Of a DNA stretch of 11,382 bases, positions 6,696 through 11,382 are shown in pieces. Each line of letters starts with the position of its first letter. Within the stretch, counting starts at the first letter, position 1. Origin of the DNA: JAAZBV01 sp964460435 (lineage in GTDB: Bacteria; Desulfobacterota; DSM-4660; Desulfatiglandales; HGW-15); assembly GCA_964460435.1 (NCBI GenBank), contig CAYWRH010000146.1, forward strand, positions 1-11,382, read 5' to 3'. The notes under the pieces are model-generated. The model was not told where the DNA came from, ran no database searches, and worked only from the letters and a program-made list of their open reading frames with translations. The translations under genes were made by a program, and so were the position numbers.

Positions 6696-7652
6696 GTGCT
6701 AACGGAAGAGATCAATACCGGTAATAGGGCAACCATCACTGACAGATTGAAAAAATGGATACCGGTTATCCTGTCATGCATTGTAGGACTTGTGCTGCTT
6801 GTATCAGGTCTGCAAAAGGCATTCGGGATAGACCTTTTTATCCGCCAGATAAGGGATTATCAGATAATAGTCAATCCGCTTTTAATAATTCTGGGCGCAT
6901 GGGCGCTTATCACAATTGAATGCTGCCTTGGGGCGGCCCTCACAGTCAATTTTCAGCCTAAAATAGCAGCGCCCCTGGCCGGGATTCTTTTCCTGATATT
7001 TATTGCTGCAACAGGGTGGGCATGGCACACAGGCGCCACGAATGACTGTGGCTGTTTTGGATCATGGATAGAGAGGACCCCAAAGGAGGCCATGCTTGAG
7101 GATATTGTGCTCTTCTGTTTTCTCATGATCTCCTGGAAATGGAACCGCTCTTTTAAAAAATGGCCCCATTTTGCCAAGGAGTTTCTGGTGGCTATTGCCT
7201 TTTTTGCAGGCCTCTCACTTCCTCTTATTGTCGGCCCGGTTATAGATCGCATAACGAGTTCCCTTACAACACCTGCCAAAGAGGGGTTTGAACCGTTTGT
7301 GTTGAATTTTCCGGAAAAGGATCTGTCACATGGAAAGCATATTGTTATTTTGATGGCAACCGATTGCCCCCATTGCAGGGAGGAGATGGAAAACCTCAAT
7401 AAAATTGCCGAAGACAAAGGGCTGCCTGATGTTATTGCCTTTGTAATGAACAATAAGGAACAGCGCGACGATTTTATATTTGAGTTTGAACCTGCCTTTG
7501 AGATATATCAGATAAAGGATGATGACTACTGGCGGCTGCTTGGTGATGGTGAGATACCGAGGATAATACTGATAAATGATGGCATTGTCATAAAAAAATG
7601 GGATTTAACCCCGCCTGATATTAATTCCCTAAAGGCCGCTGCTGCAAGGTGA
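6696..7652 (+). CDS. MauE/DoxX-like membrane protein fused to a thioredoxin-like domain
   Basis: Residues 22-180 hold four or five hydrophobic segments (about 22-42, 58-82, 90-110, 134-147 and 162-182), with Ile-Glu-Cys-Cys-Leu-Gly (74-79) and Asn-Asp-Cys-Gly-Cys-Phe-Gly (116-122). The latter is the hallmark of MauE-type DoxX relatives, involved in disulfide chemistry during methylamine dehydrogenase maturation. After the last segment a globular part (about 195-318) contains Ala-Thr-Asp-Cys-Pro-His-Cys (221-227), a thioredoxin CxxC, and Gly-Glu-Ile-Pro-Arg (285-289) with the expected cis-proline. The protein thus resembles a MauE-MauD style fusion passing electrons between membrane and thiols. 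The start is GTG 6696, with GAGGGGG at 6682-6688. Substrate and orientation are unknown; its place in the operon suggests redox support for sulfur or metal-enzyme maturation. Confidence 0.78.
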   Translation: MLTEEINTGNRATITDRLKKWIPVILSCIVGLVLLVSGLQKAFGIDLFIRQIRDYQIIVNPLLIILGAWALITIECCLGAALTVNFQPKIAAPLAGILFLIFIAATGWAWHTGATNDCGCFGSWIERTPKEAMLEDIVLFCFLMISWKWNRSFKKWPHFAKEFLVAIAFFAGLSLPLIVGPVIDRITSSLTTPAKEGFEPFVLNFPEKDLSHGKHIVILMATDCPHCREEMENLNKIAEDKGLPDVIAFVMNNKEQRDDFIFEFEPAFEIYQIKDDDYWRLLGDGEIPRIILINDGIVIKKWDLTPPDINSLKAAAAR

Positions 7653-7682
7653 AATTTCGTTTTAAAAGGGTTTACTTAAGAA

Positions 7683-8120
7683 ATGACTGGTCATGACAGA
7701 GGATACTATTCACAAAAACACCACATAGAAAAAAAGATAGACCCGGCTATAGCCAGGGCTGTAGAAGGCAAGGCAAAGGATAGGAAGATCACCTGCGCTG
7801 CCGCCTTTAAAATAGCAGATATTTGCGGGACTACGCCGGGCGAGGTGGGTTTTACTATCGATATGCTTGATATCCGTATTATCCGGTGCCAGATGGGCAT
7901 ATTTGGTTATGAGCCTGAGAATAAGGCGGTTAAACCTATGGATAATATCCCGGAGGAGCTTATTAAGGCAATCAGGGATAAACTCAATAGGGATGGAAGG
8001 CTTCAATGCGCCTCTGCATGGGAGATAGCAAAAGGGCTCAAGATACCAAAAATGGATGTCTCTTCAGCCTGTGAAAGGCTTGGCATAAAGATAAAACCCT
8101 GCCAGCTGGGGGCCTTTTAA
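7683..8120 (+). CDS. Internally duplicated small protein with two CQxGxF motifs
   Basis: The 145-residue protein is made of two copies of a roughly 55-residue unit (about 20-75 and 90-145). Each copy has a helix ending in a basic patch, then Cys-Ala-x-Ala-aromatic-x-Ile-Ala (38-45 and 109-116), a second helix, and a closing Leu-x-Ile-x-Ile-x-x-Cys-Gln-x-Gly-x-Phe (Cys69 and Cys140). The helical pattern resembles a winged-helix or helix-turn-helix fold, and the paired cysteines could bind a metal or sense redox state. I do not recognise a named family. I have an impression of similar short proteins near molybdenum and formate-dehydrogenase genes in related anaerobes, but cannot verify it. It starts 30 bases after the MauE/thioredoxin gene and is the last gene before the terminator; it may regulate the operon. 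Confidence 0.72.
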   Translation: MTGHDRGYYSQKHHIEKKIDPAIARAVEGKAKDRKITCAAAFKIADICGTTPGEVGFTIDMLDIRIIRCQMGIFGYEPENKAVKPMDNIPEELIKAIRDKLNRDGRLQCASAWEIAKGLKIPKMDVSSACERLGIKIKPCQLGAF

Positions 8121-8169
8121 AAGGGTTTTCAGCTGCTTGTCCCGTCCTAGCCACTTTTGAAGTCGGAAG

Positions 8170-8227
8170 CTTTAGCGACTGAGAGGATCAGAATAGAGCT
8201 TTCAGCTAAAGTAAAAAAGGTTACTTT
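8170..8227 (+). repeat. Overlapping, mutually exclusive hairpin arms after the operon
   Basis: CTTTAGC (8170-8176) can pair with GCTAAAG (8205-8211), while AAAGTAA (8208-8214) can pair with TTACTTT (8221-8227) over a 6-base loop. The two stems share bases 8208-8211, so only one can form fully. This lies in the long 3' region between the last gene of the operon and its terminator. It could be a structured 3' UTR, a small RNA or a dispersed repeat; no known RNA family is recognised. Confidence 0.3.
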
Positions 8228-8259
8228 CTAAAGCACATTAAGAAGTTTAACAAAGCCTC

Positions 8260-8299
8260 AAAGGCCTCAATCTTCTTTTAAGAAGCATTGAGGCCTTTT
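8260..8299. terminator. Strong bidirectional intrinsic terminator
   Basis: AAAGGCCTCAAT (8260-8271) pairs with ATTGAGGCCTTT (8287-8298), and inside this CTTCTT (8272-8277) faces AAGAAG (8280-8285) with one bulged C at 8286. The + strand ends in TTTT (8296-8299), and the minus strand reads A/T-rich symmetry from the other side. It sits between the end of the + operon and the convergent HesB gene and should end both transcripts. Confidence 0.88.
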
Positions 8300-8314
8300 G
8301 TTACTGAGACAAGT

Positions 8315-8629
8315 TTAGCAGCTTGTGCAACTGCTGCACGAATCACCTTTTGGCAGGTTTGAGGTTATGGAAAAACCTGAACCCCTTGGACCGTCCACAA
8401 AATCCACGCTTATGGGCTTTGCCTGTTCAAGAAGGGCTTTATCTATCAGGTATGTAACTCCATTATCCTTGATGATCTCATCATTTTCCGCTGGCTCATC
8501 CAGAGCCATTCCAATTGAGGGGCCTGATCACCCGCCCTCTGAAAGGAATAACCTTATATATGAAGGGTCCTTCTGGGCCTTCAGAAAATCTGTTATCTTC
8601 TCATTTGCCTGTTGAGTTACTGTTAACAT
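8315..8629 (-). CDS. HesB/IscA-like selenoprotein (in-frame UGA read as Sec)
   Basis: Read from ATG 8629, which has an ideal AAGGAGG five bases upstream, the frame encodes 104 residues with one in-frame UGA at codon 34 (8528-8530). The product is a HesB/IscA-type small Fe-S protein. Before the UGA comes a normal N-terminal half ending Leu-Ser-Glu-Gly-Gly; after it come Ser-Gly-Pro-Ser-Ile-Gly-Met-Ala-Leu-Asp-Glu, then Gly-Ser-Gly-Phe (83-86) and a C-terminal Cys-Ser-Ser-Cys-Thr-Ser-Cys (98-104). The UGA falls exactly where the family has its first conserved cysteine (Gly-Gly-Cys-Ser-Gly). Sec-containing HesB-like proteins are a known bacterial selenoprotein family. A SECIS-like hairpin lies at the right distance downstream. 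Without Sec decoding, annotation would show only a 64-residue fragment from Met41. Its role is probably redox or cluster/selenium-sulfur chemistry; the substrate is unknown. Confidence 0.87.
8492..8508 (-). promoter_or_regulatory. SECIS-like hairpin for the HesB-type selenoprotein
   Basis: On the minus strand TGGCTC, loop TGGAT and GAGCCA form a perfect six-pair stem. The loop begins 25 bases after the UGA and has G at its second position. This fits what is known of bacterial SECIS elements: an apical loop roughly 16-37 bases beyond the UGA, with a guanosine among its first two bases. It lies inside the coding region, as bacterial SECIS elements do. Confidence 0.72.
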
Positions 8630-8672
8630 TATTGCCTCCTTCCGGGAAAAAAATCTTTTTAATTATAGGGCT

Positions 8673-8700
8673 AACATATACATATTATTCGGCATGTCAA
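8673..8700 (-). promoter_or_regulatory. Sigma70-type promoter candidate for the HesB-like gene
   Basis: Reading the minus strand, TTGACA (8700-8695) is followed after 16 bases by TATGTT (8678-8673, four of six matches to the -10 consensus). Transcription would start near 8666, leaving a leader of about 37 bases before the ATG. A perfect TATAAT also occurs at 8667-8662 but has no matching -35. The gap also holds the 3' end region of rdgB; no clear terminator for that gene was found. Confidence 0.5.
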
Positions 8701-8780
8701 ATATTTTTCTTAAACAGGCTTATACAGGGATTCAAAGCATGCGTTCCTAATGAGACTGTAAGCCCGGGATTAAAAGGTTG

Positions 8781-9395
8781 CTAAAGATTTTTTTCAAGCC
8801 AGAGTATCACCCTGTCAAACTCCCCTGTGAGTTTTTTGAATGCCATGCCCCTGTGGCTGATTTTGTTCTTTTCTTCGTTTGTCATCCGGGCAAAGGTCTT
8901 TGAGAATGGGGGATAATAAAACAGGGGGTCATAACCAAACCCCATGTTGCCATCAGGTGCTTCTAAAATTACCCCCTCTACTTTGCCGGTATATGTAAGT
9001 GCATCACCGTTGGGCAGGGCAATTGCAACTACAGTTTCAAACCGTGCAGTTCTGTTCCTGACCCCTTTAAGCTCCCTTAAAAGTTTAAGGTTGTTTTCAG
9101 CATCTGTGGCCTTTTCACCTGCATACCTGGCAGAGTATACACCGGGGGCGCCATCTAACGCATCCACAACAAGGCCGGAATCATCTGCTATTGCAGGTAG
9201 CCTGAGCCTCTTTGCGGTAAAGCCCGCCTTTAAACGGGCATTTTCTTCAAAGCTCTTTCCATTCTCAATGACTTCTGGAATGGGGGAAAAATCATCAAGG
9301 GTTTTAACCTCAACATCGTATTCATTTAAAAGTCCTCTGATCTCCTCCACCTTGCCTTTGTTTCTGGTAGCAATAACAACAGATATACTCTTCAT
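8781..9395 (-). CDS. rdgB: XTP/dITP diphosphatase (RdgB/HAM1 family)
   Basis: This house-cleaning enzyme hydrolyses dITP, XTP and ITP to the monophosphate and pyrophosphate, keeping damaged purines out of DNA and RNA. The 204-residue product has the full signature set: Thr-Arg-Asn-Lys-Gly-Lys (10-15), Ser-Phe-Glu-Glu-Asn-Ala (48-53), Ala-Asp-Asp-Ser-Gly-Leu (70-75, metal-binding Asp), Gly-Ala-Pro-Gly-Val-Tyr-Ser-Ala-Arg-Tyr-Ala-Gly (82-93), Gly-Phe-Gly-Tyr-Asp-Pro-Leu-Phe (152-159) and Ser-His-Arg-Gly (180-183). Its ATG overlaps the stop of pgi in an ATGA junction, so the two are translationally coupled. Length and motifs are normal. Confidence 0.96.
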   Translation of the reverse strand: MKSISVVIATRNKGKVEEIRGLLNEYDVEVKTLDDFSPIPEVIENGKSFEENARLKAGFTAKRLRLPAIADDSGLVVDALDGAPGVYSARYAGEKATDAENNLKLLRELKGVRNRTARFETVVAIALPNGDALTYTGKVEGVILEAPDGNMGFGYDPLFYYPPFSKTFARMTNEEKNKISHRGMAFKKLTGEFDRVILWLEKNL

Positions 9396-10900
9396 TTAAT
9401 AACTATTTTCTCCTGTCCGTTCATTTCTCTTTCCATCCTTTTTGCCTCATCCTCATACCCTGGCTTTCCTGCTATGGCAAACATGGCTTTCTTGTATGCC
9501 TCAACGCCTGGCTGGATAAAGGGGTTGTGGCCAAAAAGATACCCGCTTATTGCAACTGATTTTTCCATAAGGTAATAGAGCTGGCCGATATTAAATGCAT
9601 TTCTTTCCGGAATATTAATGGTCATGTTAGGGACACCGCCCTTAAAATGTGCCCAGGCAGGCCCCTCTATCACCTTTCTGTTTATAAAATTCATATCAAG
9701 GCCCCTGTCAGACAAAAAATTAAGGCCATCAATGTTATCCGCATCCCCTGGTATGTCAATAATGTTGTCGTGCCTTTCAAGCAATAGAAATGTTTCAAGG
9801 AGGTTTCTCTCCCCATCCTGCACCATCTGGCCATTCGCATGGAGCTTTTCAGAGTAGAGTGATGTGGAAAGCCACATCCCGTGCCCCTTATGCCCCTCGC
9901 TTTCAGGAAAAAGCTGCTCCATCCATCTGGCCACAGGCATAAGGGAATTTGAGTTGGTTGCAATCACCTCTATCTTTTTTCCCTTTAACCATGCAGCATG
10001 GCGAACTGCCGCATGCACAAGGGCGGGGTTTTTCCAGAAATCGTCTGTCAGGGTAATCTCCCTCATGGTCCTAAACCCTGCTATAAACTCCTCAATATCA
10101 ATATTGGCCATTGCAAGACCAATAAGCCCCACATCAGACAAAACAGAGAATCTGCCGCCTATGTCATCAGGCACAACAAAGGTCGCATACCCCTTTTTAT
10201 CCGCTAGGCTTTTCAGCGCCCCTTTGATTTTATCCGTTGTGGCGATGATCATACTGTCACCCTCTTTGCCCATGCTTTTTTCCATGAGCCTGCGTATGAT
10301 CCTGAAGGCTATTGCGGTCTCAGTGGTTGTCCCGGATTTTGAGATCACATTAACGGCAATGCGTTTTCCATCAAGCATATCAAGGGTATCCCTGAAATAG
10401 TCAGGGTCGATATTCTGGCCCAAAAAATAGATCTCAGGTGCATTTCCCCGCGCTTCTCTGGTTAGCTGATTGAAATAGTTGTGGGTAAGCGCCTTAATGG
10501 TTGCCTCAATCCCAAGGTATGAGCCGCCGATCCCGAGTGATACAAATGCATCTATCTGAGGGGATATCCTTTTTGCAAGGGCCTTTATCCTTTCTATATG
10601 ATCCGCTGAAATATTTACAGGCAGGTCAAGCCAGCCTGTCATTGGGATACTATTATCCATGATGTCTCCCTTGTTAGTGAGGAGCATCCTGTGGGCATTA
10701 ACCGCATCTGGGATAATGGCCTCAATATCACCCCTTGTAATGGGGTTATTACCGGGCGCATTAAAGATGTTGGTGATCTCTATGGATATACGGTTGTTCA
10801 GGCAGATATTTTCAGGGTCAAATCGCCTACCTTTACCCCGGTCAATCTGTTTTTTGATGGTATTGTTTTCATTGTATTCTGTTATTTTTATCTTGTTCAT
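9392..10900 (-). CDS. pgi: Glucose-6-phosphate isomerase
   Basis: The enzyme interconverts glucose 6-phosphate and fructose 6-phosphate in glycolysis and gluconeogenesis. The 502-residue sequence carries the sugar isomerase (SIS) phosphate loops Ser-Leu-Gly-Ile-Gly-Gly-Ser-Tyr-Leu-Gly (121-130) and Ser-Lys-Ser-Gly-Thr-Thr-Thr-Glu-Thr (187-195), Gly-Gly-Arg-Phe-Ser-Val-Leu-Ser (248-255), the catalytic Glu region Glu-Ser-Glu-Gly-His-Lys-Gly (333-339), His354 in Leu-His-Ala-Asn-Gly-Gln, Gln-Asp-Gly (361-363) and the late lysine region Gly-Val-Glu-Ala-Tyr-Lys-Lys (465-471). It is shorter than the roughly 550-residue E. coli form, as in many other bacteria. GAAGGA lies about 9 bases ahead of the ATG. 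It probably leads a pgi-rdgB unit, 40 bases downstream of the next gene on the same strand. Confidence 0.96.
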   Translation of the reverse strand: MNKIKITEYNENNTIKKQIDRGKGRRFDPENICLNNRISIEITNIFNAPGNNPITRGDIEAIIPDAVNAHRMLLTNKGDIMDNSIPMTGWLDLPVNISADHIERIKALAKRISPQIDAFVSLGIGGSYLGIEATIKALTHNYFNQLTREARGNAPEIYFLGQNIDPDYFRDTLDMLDGKRIAVNVISKSGTTTETAIAFRIIRRLMEKSMGKEGDSMIIATTDKIKGALKSLADKKGYATFVVPDDIGGRFSVLSDVGLIGLAMANIDIEEFIAGFRTMREITLTDDFWKNPALVHAAVRHAAWLKGKKIEVIATNSNSLMPVARWMEQLFPESEGHKGHGMWLSTSLYSEKLHANGQMVQDGERNLLETFLLLERHDNIIDIPGDADNIDGLNFLSDRGLDMNFINRKVIEGPAWAHFKGGVPNMTINIPERNAFNIGQLYYLMEKSVAISGYLFGHNPFIQPGVEAYKKAMFAIAGKPGYEDEAKRMEREMNGQEKIVIK

Positions 10901-10940
10901 TTCATTATTCCTTCTGATAAAAATGGAAATATGATGATTT

Positions 10941-11382
10941 CTATATAACTACAATAGGTTTCTTATCCATACGGTCGAGGACTTCCTGTAATTTTCTTTT
11001 AGCGGCGTGTGTTTTTCTTAAGCCATTTATATATGTAGTCCATTTCTCCTGCTTATTAATATCACTCAATACCTTTTTTGCCTTTTTAAGAAATATGGCA
11101 GCCTCTTCATATGCCTTTGGTTTTGTCTGGTCTATCAATCTCTCTGCCCTTGTTTTCCACATATCAAAAGCCCTTTCAGGAGCATAGGTTTTTATAGCTT
11201 CAGCAACCTCATCATGACTGATCCCAAATCCAAACTGCCTGTCAGAACACTTGTCATACCAGTAAAGCACCTTTTCCGGGTCCTTCTCCAGAATCGCTAT
11301 TGATATAAGCTCAAGTGACATGGGGTAATTGTCCTTTACCACAGTACTATCGTAAAATCGAATAAATCTTACCGAAAAGAAA
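10941..11382 (-). CDS. C-terminal part of a protein running off the right edge; possibly SWIM zinc-finger family
   Basis: The minus-strand frame stays open from its stop at 10941 to the window edge, about 146 codons. It could start at GTG 11342 or the ATG eight codons in, but the reading continues upstream without a stop, so a larger protein is likely. The visible part is alpha-helical and charged, with Tyr-Pro-Met-Ser-Leu-Glu-Leu-Ile-Ser-Ile-Ala-Ile-Leu, then Val-Leu-Tyr-Trp-Tyr-Asp, a Tyr-Ala-Pro-Glu-Arg-Ala motif, a Lys/Arg-rich helix and a final Lys-Pro-Ile-Val. From memory this resembles the helical C-terminus of large SWIM zinc-finger proteins of unknown function (COG4715-like), but the SWIM motif itself is outside the window, so the family call is tentative. 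Confidence 0.5.
   Translation of the reverse strand, partial: FFSVRFIRFYDSTVVKDNYPMSLELISIAILEKDPEKVLYWYDKCSDRQFGFGISHDEVAEAIKTYAPERAFDMWKTRAERLIDQTKPKAYEEAAIFLKKAKKVLSDINKQEKWTTYINGLRKTHAAKRKLQEVLDRMDKKPIVVI

Noticed and set aside
2665..6724. The same 11-base string ATACCGGTAAT at about 2665 and 6714.
   Set aside because: Both copies lie inside coding sequence in unrelated genes with no shared flanks, so chance is the simplest explanation.
8528..8530. The HesB-like gene as a pseudogene broken by a nonsense mutation.
   Set aside because: The stop is UGA exactly at the conserved Cys position, the rest of the frame and all motifs are intact, and a SECIS-like hairpin follows at the proper distance.
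8325..8784. Plus-strand open frames across 8325-8615 and 8515-8784.
   Set aside because: They lie antisense to the HesB-like gene and its promoter, lack ribosome sites and resemble no protein; the minus-strand reading with Sec explains the region.
9618..10400. Long plus-strand open frames opposite pgi.
   Set aside because: They are antisense shadows of a well-conserved gene, with no ribosome sites and no recognisable product.

Overview
The window looks like a chromosomal segment of an anaerobic bacterium that uses selenocysteine and molybdenum or tungsten enzymes, most likely of the Desulfobacterota (old Deltaproteobacteria) type. This is inferred from three things: a HesB-like gene interrupted by an in-frame UGA with a SECIS-like hairpin, a linked FdhD plus MOSC pair, and a HisA-like protein closer to the methanogen/methylotroph HisA/HisF-related family than to true HisA. 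No rRNA, tRNA, insertion sequence or CRISPR array was seen.

Layout. At 98-430 (+) lies a HicB-type antitoxin with no HicA visible in the window. A strong inverted repeat separates it from ilvE (579-1652, -), a branched-chain aminotransferase. After a 352-base divergent intergenic region come a TPR lipoprotein-like gene (2005-2679, +) and an overlapping HisA/HisF-related gene (2657-3388, +). From 3549 to 8120 six genes run on the + strand as a likely operon: an IscU/NifU-like scaffold with an added C-terminal zinc ribbon, a NifS/IscS-like protein, a MOSC protein, FdhD, a MauE/DoxX-like membrane protein fused to a thioredoxin-like domain, and a small internally duplicated protein with two Cys-Gln-x-Gly-x-Phe motifs. 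A very strong hairpin terminator at 8260-8299 closes it. On the opposite strand follow a HesB/IscA-like selenoprotein (8315-8629), rdgB (8781-9395), pgi (9392-10900) and the C-terminal part of a gene that runs off the right edge.

The most interesting part is 3549-8629. The NifS-like protein keeps the fold signatures and the mobile-loop cysteine, but the invariant His-Lys that forms the PLP Schiff base reads Asn-Pro, so it should not be an ordinary PLP cysteine desulfurase. It sits with a modified IscU, with FdhD (which passes sulfur to the cofactor of formate dehydrogenase), with a MOSC protein and with a membrane thiol-redox protein. The inferred theme is a dedicated sulfur-handling module for molybdenum or tungsten enzymes, with a convergent Sec-containing HesB protein next door. 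The rest (ilvE, rdgB, pgi) is ordinary housekeeping.
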